NCBI GenBank assembly: GCA_903905655.1
Contig: CAIVHG010000015.1
Span: forward strand, 46,760 to 110,759
DNA length: 64,000 bases
Direction: 5' to 3'
Source: an uncultured beta proteobacterium
GTDB lineage: Bacteria > Pseudomonadota > Gammaproteobacteria > Burkholderiales > SG8-41
In this document: positions 44,700 to 53,038 of the stretch, in pieces
Position numbering within the stretch: position 1 is the first letter of the stretch
How the letters are laid out: the number at the start of each line of letters is the position of its first letter
Made by a program: the position numbers and the translations under genes
The notes under the pieces: generated by a model
The model's input: only the letters and a program-made list of their open reading frames with translations
Told to the model about the DNA's origin: nothing
Database searches by the model: none

Positions 44700-44727
44700 A
44701 TAACGACGGCACTAAGTCACAACTTTA
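44700..44727 (-). promoter_or_regulatory. Candidate sigma-28 promoter of fliC
   Basis: On the minus strand: TAAA, 16 nt, GTCGTTAT. The -35 region TAAAGTTGTGA is identical over 11 nt to that of the cheY promoter candidate, and the -10 matches GCCGATAT at 6 of 8. Its -10 ends 91 nt before the flagellin ATG. Confidence 0.6.
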
Positions 44728-44882
44728 GTGTGCCGGCGTGTGCAACGGAGAAAGGCAGGGAAATCATGGCGCGGACCGCCGCCAGGATACGGCAGGGTGT
44801 TTTATATTATGCAGCGCACGGCGCTGCGCTACGAAGCGGGCGAGCCAGAGAACGTAGGTGGCCTATCCCTAGGCGACGCATA

Positions 44883-44998
44883 GTCGGGAAGGCGCACGGA
44901 CTCGTTAGTGGCGAAGCCACCCGTTTGCGGGTAGTGCGCCATGCCCCGCTCCTGCAATCGGGCGCTCCGCGCTAACGTGTCGCGGGGCTATTCCCGAC
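44883..44998. repeat. Structured repeat element, copy 1
   Basis: Terminal arms GTCGGGA and TCCCGAC enclose two stems: GGCGCAC (44891-44897) with GTGCGCC (44934-44940), and GCCCCGC (44943-44949) with GCGGGGC (44982-44988). Inside the first lies the hairpin GTGGC-GAA-GCCAC (44908-44920). A 51-nt core is 44/51 identical, in the same orientation, to copy 2 at 52226. Several differences between copies are compensatory within stems, so the fold appears to be selected. Confidence 0.75.
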
Positions 44999-45062
44999 CT
45001 ACTTCCCTGAAAGGCTCGGGCTAGAGTGATGCCCCGCTTTGCATCAAACTTCTAGCGTGGGG

Positions 45063-45908
45063 TCAGTCGGCGACCATCAGGCAGCGCTTGCCGGCGCGCT
45101 TGGCGCGATAGAGCGCCGCATCCGCACGCGCGATGACGGCGTCGCGCGCCTCGCCGGTCTTGCGTATCGCCACGCCGCCGCTGAAGCTGAACGCCACCCG
45201 GCGCTTCGCATAGATGAGAGGCTGGCTGTGCAGTTCGCTGCGCACGCGCTCCAGGACCGTGAGTGCCTGCTCGACGTCGGATCCGGGCAGCAACAGCAGG
45301 AACTCCTCTCCGCCATAGCGCACCACTGCATCGCTGGGGCGGATGGTCCGCTGTATGAGCTGGGACAGATGCACGAGCGCCGCGTCTCCCGCCTGATGGC
45401 CGTGGCCGTCGTTGATGTGCTTGAAATCGTCGATGTCGATCAGCGTCACGCCGAGGCAGGCGCGGCTGCGGTCGGCGTGGGAGGACTCGCGCAAATAGAT
45501 TTGGTCCAGGCCGCTGCGGTTGAGGGCGCCGGTCAGGTGATCCACGTGTATGAGCTCGCGCAGCCGTTCTACTTCACGCTGCAAGGCATCGATTTCCCGC
45601 GTCGCGCGCCCCGCCGCCGCGCGCAGGCCATCGGCGCTCGCGAACTCCCTGCTTTCCTGCACCGCCTGGTCCAGCAAACGCACGATCGCATGCAGATCGT
45701 CGCTGCGCCTGATCTTCCGCGCGTACTCCTCGATATGATGAGTATAACGAGCTAAGACCGCGTCATGGGACGGGATGCGTCGGGCAGCAGTTTCGCGCGA
45801 GCGACCCATTCTCAGATTCGCATCTTGCAGCATGGCCATGCCCACGAGATGCGGTTGGATTGGTGGGTTCACGAGGTGCAGCGTTCTTTTGGCTTTGTTC
45901 GCGGGCAT
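45063..45908 (-). CDS. Diguanylate cyclase (GGDEF)
   Basis: A 281-residue soluble protein. The ATG at 45908 has RBS AAAGGAG 6 nt upstream; the ORF-track start lies further out without support. After an N-terminal region and coiled coil (about 55-120) comes a GGDEF domain (about 121-280): DHLTGALNR, IDIDDFKHIND, GGEEF (199-203), and an inhibitory site RPSD (190-193) five residues upstream. It should make c-di-GMP with product feedback. No sensor domain or membrane segment is seen. It lies between fliC and the glycosyltransferase operon and is divergent from the latter. Confidence 0.92.
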   Translation of the reverse strand: MPANKAKRTLHLVNPPIQPHLVGMAMLQDANLRMGRSRETAARRIPSHDAVLARYTHHIEEYARKIRRSDDLHAIVRLLDQAVQESREFASADGLRAAAGRATREIDALQREVERLRELIHVDHLTGALNRSGLDQIYLRESSHADRSRACLGVTLIDIDDFKHINDGHGHQAGDAALVHLSQLIQRTIRPSDAVVRYGGEEFLLLLPGSDVEQALTVLERVRSELHSQPLIYAKRRVAFSFSGGVAIRKTGEARDAVIARADAALYRAKRAGKRCLMVAD

Positions 45909-46042
45909 CGCGCACTCCTTTGATCTAAACGCCGGCGCATTCCGGCATAGGCAGCGGGGGAGCATCAGGTTAGCAAAGCGCCGCGCCGCGCATCTGACGA
46001 ATACACCCTGAAATGCGCTGCAATTCAACGAACCGTGGGCAA

Positions 46043-46050
46043 GCCGATTT
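46043..46050 (+). promoter_or_regulatory. Possible sigma-28 -10 element upstream of the OGT operon
   Basis: GCCGATTT matches the cheY -10 GCCGATAT at 7 of 8 and lies 101 nt upstream of the OGT start. No TAAA is present at 15-16 nt; the nearest is TCAA at 14 nt. It is listed only because co-expression with fliC would make sense. Confidence 0.22.
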
Positions 46051-46151
46051 CCCTACGATGCATCAAAGGCTGGGACGCAGGTCAGGGCTGCGTTCGGCGT
46101 GCCTGCCACAGGAGCGGCGATGCGCGCTGCGCGCAAGTTGGGTGATACCTC

Positions 46152-49100
46152 ATGAATAAAATCGGCCGCAACGATCCGTGCGCGTGTGGCAGCGGCAGGA
46201 AATACAAGCGCTGCTGCATGCACGCCGGCACCGCATCCGCATGCGTGGGCACGGCTTCGTTGCAGGCTGCGGCCGAGCATCATGGCGCCGGGCGCTTGCT
46301 TGAGGCCGAAGCCTGTTGCCAGCAGATGCTCGCTCAGCAGCCTGAGCATGCCGAAGCGCTGCATCTCGCTGGTCTGATCGCGCTGCAGTCGGGAAGGAAT
46401 GAGCGCGCGGTCGAGTTCATCAGCAAGGCGATCGGCCTCCAGCCCACGACCGCGATGCATTACAACCTGGCGGTTGCACTGCAGGGCTTGAGCCGCCTCG
46501 ACGAGGCCATCGCTAACTACGGCCGCATGATCGAGCTGGAGCCGCGCTTCGCCGACGCGCACATGAACCTAGGAGGCGCGCTACAGCTGCAGGGAAAACT
46601 CGATGCCGCGATCGCGAGCTACCGCAATGCGCTGGCCATCGCTCCGCATCATGTCGGCGCCCGCGGCAACCTGGGGCTCGCGCTGCAGGAACTCGGGAAA
46701 ACCGCGGACGCGCTCGCGTGTTTCGAGCAGGCGCTTGCGATCAATCCTCTGCAGCACGAGTCGCACGTGAACCTGGGGCGCGCGCATCAGCAGCAGGGGA
46801 ACCTGGCATCCGCAGCCGAGAGCTACCGCCGGGCGCTCGCCATCAGGCCCGATTACGCACAGGCGCACAGCAATCTGGGCTCCGTGCTGCAGGAGCAGGG
46901 CAAGGCCGACGCCGCGCTCGCAACGTACATGCGGGCACTAACGATACGGCCCGATCTGGCAGGGGCGTACAGCAATTTGCTTTTTTTGCAGGCCTGCCGC
47001 TGTGCGCTTGCGCCGCGCGAGTATCTGGAACGCGCGCGAGCCTGGGAGCAGTCGTTCGTGCCCGAGCCGGAGCGGTGTGCTGCCGCCCGCCGTGCATTCG
47101 AGCGCCCGCCGCTCGCCGGCCGGAGGCTCAAGGTGGGCTACGTGTCGGGAGATTACCGCACGCACGCAGTGAGCTACTTCGCGGAGCAGCTCTTTAAACA
47201 CCACGACCGCACGCGCATCGAACTCTACGCGTACACGACTTGCGGCATTCAGGATGAAGTCACCGATCGATTGCGGGCGCTGGCGGAGCATTGGGTGCCA
47301 TTGATGGGCATGTCCGACGCCGCGGTCGCGCGCCGCATCGAGACGGACGGCATCGACGTGCTGATCGATCTTTCAGGGCACACGGCGAATCATCGGCTGC
47401 AGGTTTTCGCACGCCGGGCGGCCCCGGTGCAGGTGCACTATCTGGGATTCTTCGCGAGCACCGGGCTGACCGAGATGGACTACTTCATCGGCGACGCTGT
47501 GCTCACGCCGGGCGAGACGGATCATCATTTCAGCGAACAGGTGTGGCGGCTGCCGCGCATCTGGGTGAGTTACGACGGCAAGCCGGACGCCCCGCTGCCG
47601 GCATGGACGCCGGACCGCGAGGGCACGGTGTGGGTGGGCAGCTACAACCATCTCAACAAACTCACGCCCGCCACCGTGGCGCTGTGGGCGCAGGTGCTGC
47701 ATGCGGTGCCGTGCGCACGCCTGCTGCTGAAGACCAAGCAGCTTGCCGATGCCGGCAACCGCGCGCGCATCCTCGGGGATTTCTCCTGTCATGGCATTGC
47801 CGCGGACCGCATCGAACTCAAGGACGGCAGCGCCACATTGAGCTGGGCTTCGCACATGGCGTATTACGACCGGCTGGATATCGCGCTCGATCCGGTCGGC
47901 GGGATGGCGGGCGGGACGACCAGTTGCGACGCGCTGTGGATGGGTGTGCCCGTAGTGACGCTGATGGGAGACCGCATGGCCTCGCGCATGACCGCGTCGA
48001 TGCTCGCGGCAATCGGGCATTCCGAGTGGATCGCGGACTGCGAAGCCGAATACGTCGAGAAGGTCGTCGCGCTGGCGCGCGACGTAGCGCAGCGCAGCGC
48101 CCTGCGCGGCGTTCAGCGCAGCTGCATGGCACAAAGTCCGCTGTGCGACGCACGCGGGCTGGCGTTGAGCCTGGAAGACGCGTACTTCGCCATGTATGAA
48201 CGACGGCGTGTACCGAGCACGGCAACGAAAATTGACAGCGCGCCGCTGTTCACTTCGTCGCGCAGGCCGCGCAATGCCCGCGCGCATATCAAGGATGCGA
48301 TCGCACATCACGGCGCCGGTCGCTGGACGGAGGCCGAAGCGGTCTGTGCGCAGATACTCGCGCGCATGCCCGACCACGCCGATGCGCTGCATCTCGCGGG
48401 CCTGATTGCGCAGCAGTCAGGCAGAAGCGAACGCGCAGTGGAGCTGCTCCGCAAGGCGATTCGCAGCAGACCCTCTTCAGGGATGCATTACAACCTGGCG
48501 GTTGCGCTGCAGGCGCTGAGCAGGCTCGACGAGGCGATCGCGCATTATCGGACCGCGCTCGCGCTGGCGCCGAAAGACGCCGATGCGCACGTCAATCTGG
48601 GGGGCGCGCTCCAGCAACAGGGCAAACTCGAGGCGGCCGCCGCGAGCTACAGGCAGGCGCTCGCGATCAATCCCTCTCATGCCGGGGCGCACAGCAACCT
48701 GGGCCTTGCGCTGCAGGAGCTCGGGCAACTCGATGCCGCGCTCGTGAACTACGAGCAGGCGCTGGCGATCAATCCGCTGCAGGCCGCGGCCCACAATAAT
48801 CTGGGGCACGCGCGCAAGGAACTCGGAGAACTCGAGGCAGCCGCCGCGAGCTACCGTCAGGCGCTTGCCATCAAACCCGATTACGCCGAAGCGCACAGCA
48901 ACCTGGGCAGCGTGCTCCAGGAACAGGGCAAGGCCGACGCGGCGCTTGCATCCTACCGTCAGGCGCTGGCGATCCGGCCGGATTTTTCGGGGGCGCACAG
49001 CAATCTGCTGTTCCTGCAGGCCTATCGCTGCACGCTCGATCCGCTGCGCTATCTGGCGAGCGCCCGCGCCTGGGAATTATCCTGCGTGCCGGCGCCCGAG

Positions 49101-50270
49101 CGCAGCGCGGCAGCATCCCGCTGTTTCGAGCGCGCTCTGTCTGCGCCGCGGCTCAGAGTGGGTTATGTGTCCGGAGATTACCGCACGCACGCAGTCAGCT
49201 ACTTCGTGGAGCAGCTGTTTCGGCACCACGACCGCACTCGTGTCGAGCTCTACGCCTATTCGGCGGGCAGCATTCAGGATGCTGTCACCGATCGGCTGCG
49301 CGGGCTGACGGAGCACTGGCTCTCTGTTAAGGGAATGTCGGACGCCGCGCTGCGCGCGCGCATCGAGGCCGACGCTATCGATGTGCTGGTCGATCTGTCG
49401 GGACACACCGCGCATAACCGGCTCGGAGTGTTTGCGCGCCGTGCCGCGCCGGTGCAGGTGCACTACCTGGGATACTTTGCGAGCACCGGACTCACCGAAA
49501 TGGATTACTTCATCGGCGACGAGATGCTCACTCCCGCCGCAGCGGATCACCAGCACAGCGAAAGGGTGTGGCGCCTGCCGCGCATCTGGGTGTGTTATGA
49601 AGGCAAGGACGAGGCCCCGCTGCCCGCATGGCAGCCGGCTGCCGACGGTGCAGTGTGGCTGGGCAGTTTCAACAACCTGAACAAGCTCACTCCTGCCGCT
49701 GTCGCGCTGTGGGCGCAGGTGCTGGACCAAATGCCGCAGGCGCGGCTGCTGCTGAAGACCAAGCAACTGGCGGATGAGGGCAACTGCAGCCGCGTTCTCG
49801 ACGAGTTCGCGCAGCATGGCATCGCAGCGTGCCGCATCGAACTCGCGGACGGCAGCGCCACCCCGGACTGGGCCGCGCACATGGCGTATTACGACCGGCT
49901 GGACATTGCGCTCGATCCCGCGGGCGGCGTGGGCGGCGGGACCACCACCTGCGACGCGCTGTGGATGGGTGTGCCGGTGGTGAGCCTGACGGGAGAGCGT
50001 CTGGCCTCGCGCATGACGGCCTCGATGCTCACTGCAATCGACCGGCCCGAATGGATCGCGCACTCTGAATCCGAATACGTGGCCAAGGTTGTCGCGCTCG
50101 CGCAGGACGTCGCGGGCCGCACGGTGCAGCGTGCTACTCAGCGCGGCCGCATGGCGGTGAGCACGTTGTGCGACGCTGCGAATCTGGCGGTGAGCCTCGA
50201 AGACGCGTACTGCGCCATGCATCAGCGCTGGACGCAGGAGCGCGCTCGTGCGCTGCTCAAGGCGTCGTAA
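46152..50270 (+). CDS. Tandem-duplicated TPR/O-GlcNAc-transferase-like protein with SEC-C motif
   Basis: A 1372-residue protein. It starts with a SEC-C zinc motif (residues 8-22, PCACGSGRKYKRCC). Then TPRs (about 38-300) and a SPINDLY/OGT-type GT41 catalytic domain (about 325-690). After a short linker there is a second TPR block (about 713-975) and a second GT41 domain (about 1000-1365). Equivalent motifs recur 675 residues apart: VGYVSGDYRTHAVSYF at 328 and 1003. Both copies keep HYLGFFASTGL/HYLGYFASTGL, LLLKTKQLAD and the UDP-site GGTT..CDALWMGVPVV. So both catalytic domains look intact. Next to fliC, a flagellin O-glycosyltransferase role is plausible but inferred. It leads a four-gene operon. 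Confidence 0.88.
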   Translation: MNKIGRNDPCACGSGRKYKRCCMHAGTASACVGTASLQAAAEHHGAGRLLEAEACCQQMLAQQPEHAEALHLAGLIALQSGRNERAVEFISKAIGLQPTTAMHYNLAVALQGLSRLDEAIANYGRMIELEPRFADAHMNLGGALQLQGKLDAAIASYRNALAIAPHHVGARGNLGLALQELGKTADALACFEQALAINPLQHESHVNLGRAHQQQGNLASAAESYRRALAIRPDYAQAHSNLGSVLQEQGKADAALATYMRALTIRPDLAGAYSNLLFLQACRCALAPREYLERARAWEQSFVPEPERCAAARRAFERPPLAGRRLKVGYVSGDYRTHAVSYFAEQLFKHHDRTRIELYAYTTCGIQDEVTDRLRALAEHWVPLMGMSDAAVARRIETDGIDVLIDLSGHTANHRLQVFARRAAPVQVHYLGFFASTGLTEMDYFIGDAVLTPGETDHHFSEQVWRLPRIWVSYDGKPDAPLPAWTPDREGTVWVGSYNHLNKLTPATVALWAQVLHAVPCARLLLKTKQLADAGNRARILGDFSCHGIAADRIELKDGSATLSWASHMAYYDRLDIALDPVGGMAGGTTSCDALWMGVPVVTLMGDRMASRMTASMLAAIGHSEWIADCEAEYVEKVVALARDVAQRSALRGVQRSCMAQSPLCDARGLALSLEDAYFAMYERRRVPSTATKIDSAPLFTSSRRPRNARAHIKDAIAHHGAGRWTEAEAVCAQILARMPDHADALHLAGLIAQQSGRSERAVELLRKAIRSRPSSGMHYNLAVALQALSRLDEAIAHYRTALALAPKDADAHVNLGGALQQQGKLEAAAASYRQALAINPSHAGAHSNLGLALQELGQLDAALVNYEQALAINPLQAAAHNNLGHARKELGELEAAAASYRQALAIKPDYAEAHSNLGSVLQEQGKADAALASYRQALAIRPDFSGAHSNLLFLQAYRCTLDPLRYLASARAWELSCVPAPERSAAASRCFERALSAPRLRVGYVSGDYRTHAVSYFVEQLFRHHDRTRVELYAYSAGSIQDAVTDRLRGLTEHWLSVKGMSDAALRARIEADAIDVLVDLSGHTAHNRLGVFARRAAPVQVHYLGYFASTGLTEMDYFIGDEMLTPAAADHQHSERVWRLPRIWVCYEGKDEAPLPAWQPAADGAVWLGSFNNLNKLTPAAVALWAQVLDQMPQARLLLKTKQLADEGNCSRVLDEFAQHGIAACRIELADGSATPDWAAHMAYYDRLDIALDPAGGVGGGTTTCDALWMGVPVVSLTGERLASRMTASMLTAIDRPEWIAHSESEYVAKVVALAQDVAGRTVQRATQRGRMAVSTLCDAANLAVSLEDAYCAMHQRWTQERARALLKAS

Positions 50271-50273
50271 CGG

Positions 50274-51050
50274 ATGAGCGCGTCCCTGACTACTTCAAGC
50301 CCGGCACAGCCGCGACCCGATCTGGCGTTCGTGGTCAGCGATCTGCAGCGCACGTTCATGAGAGTTGCCGGCAACCTGCGTTGGTACGAACAAAGCTGGC
50401 TCGGCGTGCCGGTGTGGCAGCTCGCCGATGATCTGGTGGCGCTGCAGCGCATCGTGTGCGATGCCCAACCCAGATGGATCGTCGAGACCGGAACCAAGTT
50501 CGGTGGTTCGGCGATTTTCTTCGCTTCGCTGCTCGCACTGCTGGGACGCACGCCTCAGACCGGCGGCGTGATCACGGTCGACGCGCACGAGACCGCTGAG
50601 GCTCGGGCACTGCTGGCAGACGAGCCGCACCATCTGGCGCCCTTCGTGCGTCAACGCATCATCGGCGATGCCAAAGCGCCGCAAACGCTGGCGGCCATTC
50701 GCGCGATAATCGCATCAGATCCCGGACCCGTATTGGTGTTCCTGGACGATTGGCACGATGGCGAGCACGTCTACGCCGAACTCGGGCTTTATTCGCAACT
50801 GGTGACACCCGGCGGATTCCTGATCGTGGCCGACACCACATTCGCGGATCTCGCGGATACGCCAATCGTCGCGCCATGCGAAAAATACCCCGATGCAAAA
50901 CGATCCAATCCGCGCGTGGCGCTGCAGCGCTTTCTGGCGCAGCGCAGCGACTTCGTCGCGGTCGGTGATTACACCCGGACCGGGATCAGCAATTTTCCAG
51001 ACAGCGTGCTGCGCAGGGTCGCCGGGGGCGGGGAGGGTGAGCCTGGATGA
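50274..51050 (+). CDS. CmcI-like (cephalosporin hydroxylase family) methyltransferase
   Basis: A 258-residue Rossmann-type protein. The SAM-site motif is WIVETGTKFGGSA (68-80), followed by VITVDAHE and VLVFLDDWHDGEHVYAELGLYSQLVTPGG, the CmcI/rhamnosyl-O-methyltransferase pattern. The name hydroxylase is historical for this family; SAM-dependent O-methylation is more likely. It starts 3 nt after the OGT stop and overlaps the acyltransferase by ATGA, so it probably modifies the same glycan. Confidence 0.8.
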   Translation: MSASLTTSSPAQPRPDLAFVVSDLQRTFMRVAGNLRWYEQSWLGVPVWQLADDLVALQRIVCDAQPRWIVETGTKFGGSAIFFASLLALLGRTPQTGGVITVDAHETAEARALLADEPHHLAPFVRQRIIGDAKAPQTLAAIRAIIASDPGPVLVFLDDWHDGEHVYAELGLYSQLVTPGGFLIVADTTFADLADTPIVAPCEKYPDAKRSNPRVALQRFLAQRSDFVAVGDYTRTGISNFPDSVLRRVAGGGEGEPG

Positions 51051-51583
51051 TACGAAAGGGCATACACCGCACGGCAGTGGTGGAGTGTTACGGCTCCGCA
51101 GCTATACCCGAATCTACGATCATCGAGCCGCTTGCCGTGGTCTACGTGGGCGAGCGGGGCAGGCTCACATTGGGCGAGAGGAACACGCTCTATCCGGGGG
51201 TCACGCTACGCATCGATCAGGGATGGATGGAAACCGGCGCTGAGGTTTCATTCGGATCAGGCTGCCACATTTATGAGCCGCGCGCCGGCCTCACCATCGG
51301 CGACCACTGCATGATCGCCGGCGGGGTTCTGATCTGCGGCGTCAACCATGGCTATGCCTTGAGGGGCGTGCCGATGCGGCAGCAGGCAAGCGCCGCGGCG
51401 CCGATCGTCATCGGAGTAGATGTCTGGATCGGCATGGGCGCCATCATCCTGCCGGGCGTCACGCTTGGCGCTGGCGCGATCGTCGGCGCGGGAGCGGTCG
51501 TCACCTCCGACGTTGCGCCCGGTGCGATGGTGAATGGGGTCCCGGCGAGATTCGTGAAATCCAGAAAGGGGGTTGGAGCATGA
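51047..51583 (+). CDS. Hexapeptide-repeat acyltransferase (LbetaH)
   Basis: A 178-residue left-handed beta-helix protein with hexapeptide repeats such as LTIGDHCMIAGGVLICGVNHGY, VWIGMGAIILPGVTLGAGAIVGAGAVVTSDV. The His in GVNHGY is in the position of the catalytic base of sugar acetyltransferases (CysE/LacA/NeuD-like). It overlaps both neighbours by 4 nt. It probably acylates a sugar, perhaps the flagellin glycan; the substrate is unknown. Confidence 0.85.
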   Translation: MIRKGIHRTAVVECYGSAAIPESTIIEPLAVVYVGERGRLTLGERNTLYPGVTLRIDQGWMETGAEVSFGSGCHIYEPRAGLTIGDHCMIAGGVLICGVNHGYALRGVPMRQQASAAAPIVIGVDVWIGMGAIILPGVTLGAGAIVGAGAVVTSDVAPGAMVNGVPARFVKSRKGVGA

Positions 51584-52119
51584 AGCTGCATCTGGGCTGC
51601 GGCCCGCGCTACATTCCAGGGTGGGTGCATATGGACGCACGGCCCGCGCCGCATGTCGACATCGTGGGCCCCGTGGAGCGGTTGCCGCTCGCTGACGCCA
51701 GCGTTTCTTTCATCTATGCGAGCCATATCCTCGAGCATTTCGACCGCCATCACTACAAGGCGGTGCTCGCGGAATGGTACAGGGTCCTGGCAAGCCAAGG
51801 CGTGTTGCGCCTGGCGGTCCCGGATTTCGCGGCGTGCGCGGCGATCTACTACGAGCGCGGCCTCGAAGACGGCCTGAGCGGACTGGTCGGGCTGATCGTC
51901 GGCGGGCAGCGCAACGGCTACGATTACCACAAGATGATCTTCGACGAGGATTACCTGCGCGACGATCTGCTCGAGATCGGCTTCGGGGAAGTGCGGCGCT
52001 GGGACTGGCGAGCGACCGAGCATGCAGCGGTCGACGACTATTCCCAATCCTACCTGCCGCATCTGCACAAGGACGACGGCCGGCTGATGAGCCTCAACCT
52101 GGAGGCGGTGAAAGCCTGA
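51580..52119 (+). CDS. Class I SAM-dependent methyltransferase
   Basis: A 179-residue methyltransferase: motif I KLHLGCGPRYIPGW, an acidic residue at HMDARP, then PLADASVSFIYASHILEHF and LRLAVPDF. It resembles the predicted methyltransferases often found in polysaccharide and glycosylation clusters. It is the last gene of the OGT operon, and the structured repeat follows 49 nt later. The substrate is unknown. Confidence 0.85.
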   Translation: MKLHLGCGPRYIPGWVHMDARPAPHVDIVGPVERLPLADASVSFIYASHILEHFDRHHYKAVLAEWYRVLASQGVLRLAVPDFAACAAIYYERGLEDGLSGLVGLIVGGQRNGYDYHKMIFDEDYLRDDLLEIGFGEVRRWDWRATEHAAVDDYSQSYLPHLHKDDGRLMSLNLEAVKA

Positions 52120-52405
52120 TGCAGACACGCTGCGGTGCCTAACCCACTCGCGCCGATTTGAGTTTGATATGGCGGGTGTAACCCGCCCTACAACGGCTGG
52201 CCGGCTGCGCGCCGGGTCGACGTAGGGCGCGCGGACTCGTTACTGGCGAAGCCAGGGGTTTGCGGGAAGCGCGCCAGTGCACTCGCTCCCGCCCCGGATC
52301 GCTTCGCGAACGCCGTGTCGCGAGTGCGGTCACACCCGCCATTGAAGATTCGCATTACGCCTGAAACAGATAACTGGGTCTACCAGGCGATCATAGACAC
52401 CGCAG
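52120..52405. other. Gap between the glycosylation operon and the two-component pair
   Basis: A 286-nt gap between convergent genes, mostly filled by structured repeat copy 2. No gene and no separate terminator with a T-run was found; the repeat may serve that role. Confidence 0.55.
52169..52342. repeat. Structured repeat element, copy 2
   Basis: Terminal inverted arms ATGGCGGGTGT (52169-52179) and ACACCCGCCAT (52332-52342) are perfect over 11 bp. Inside are GGCGCGC (52226-52232) with GCGCGCC (52269-52275), the hairpin CTGGC-GAA-GCCAG (52243-52255), and GCACTCGC (52279-52286) with GCGAGTGC (52320-52327). This is the same architecture as copy 1 at 44883, in the same orientation and on the other side of the cyclase/OGT block. 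Confidence 0.75.
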
Positions 52406-53038
52406 CTAGTCCACGAGGTTGTGGGTGACGGCGTAGTGGGTGAGCTCGGCGTTGTTCTTGAGCCGCATCTTCTCCAGCACCCGCGCACGGTAGACGCTGA
52501 CGGTCTTGGCGCTGATCGACATCTGCTGCGCAATGTCGATCAGGCTCTTGCCCGCGGCGATCTGGCACAGCGTCTGGTATTCGCGCTCCGACAGCGCTTC
52601 GTGCAGCTGCTTGTCGCCGTCATCGCCCAAGGCATTGGCCAACTCCTCGGCCGCCGCGTTGGTCAGATACTTGTGTCCGGCGTGCACCGTGCGGATCGCG
52701 CCCAGCAACTCGGCGGGTGCGCTCTGCTTGGTCAGATATCCGGACGCTCCCGCCTTGAGCGCGCGCACCGCGTACTGCTTTTCGGGATAGGCCGAGAGCA
52801 TCAGGACGTGTATCTTGGGAAATTCCCTGCGGATCATGGTCAGCGTTTCGATGCCGTTGCGGTCCGGCATCGAGATATCGAGCAGCACCACGTCGCAGGG
52901 CGTGGCGCGCAGCATACGCATTGCCTCTGCGCTGCTGCCGGCTTCGCCAGTGACCTGGACGTCTTTGCTCTCGGCTGCGATCTGATGCAGGCCGCGCCGC
53001 AGTATGGCGTGGTCGTCGACGATGGTTATGCGTATCAT
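52406..53038 (-). CDS. NarL/FixJ-type response regulator
   Basis: A 210-residue regulator with a receiver domain (D8/D9, phospho-acceptor D54 in VVLLDISMPDRNG, K at LTKQ) and a LuxR-type HTH (about 147-205: LSEREYQTLCQIAAGKSLIDIAQQMSISAKTVSVY). It overlaps the sensor kinase gene by 4 nt, so the two form a cognate pair. It resembles UvrY/GacA-like regulators in layout, but target genes are unknown. Confidence 0.9.
   Translation of the reverse strand: MIRITIVDDHAILRRGLHQIAAESKDVQVTGEAGSSAEAMRMLRATPCDVVLLDISMPDRNGIETLTMIRREFPKIHVLMLSAYPEKQYAVRALKAGASGYLTKQSAPAELLGAIRTVHAGHKYLTNAAAEELANALGDDGDKQLHEALSEREYQTLCQIAAGKSLIDIAQQMSISAKTVSVYRARVLEKMRLKNNAELTHYAVTHNLVD

Larger units (their letters stand above)
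44609..45062. other. Region between fliC and the diguanylate cyclase gene
   Basis: A 454-nt non-coding region. It contains the fliC promoter (44700-44727) and a structured repeat (44883-44998). The ORF-track entry 44730-44975 crosses both and has no RBS or recognisable product. Confidence 0.6.

Noticed and set aside
44730-44975. 81-aa ORF between fliC and the cyclase gene
   Set aside because: It crosses the fliC promoter and the structured repeat and resembles no protein I know.
44883-44998. Repeat copy 1 as an integron attC site
   Set aside because: No proper GTTRRRY/RYYYAAC core pair in the expected places, and no integrase or cassette array nearby.
49077-50222. 381-aa minus-strand ORF opposite the second OGT half
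   Set aside because: A similar shadow (47373-48392) occurs opposite the first half, simply because the OGT is duplicated; no independent evidence.
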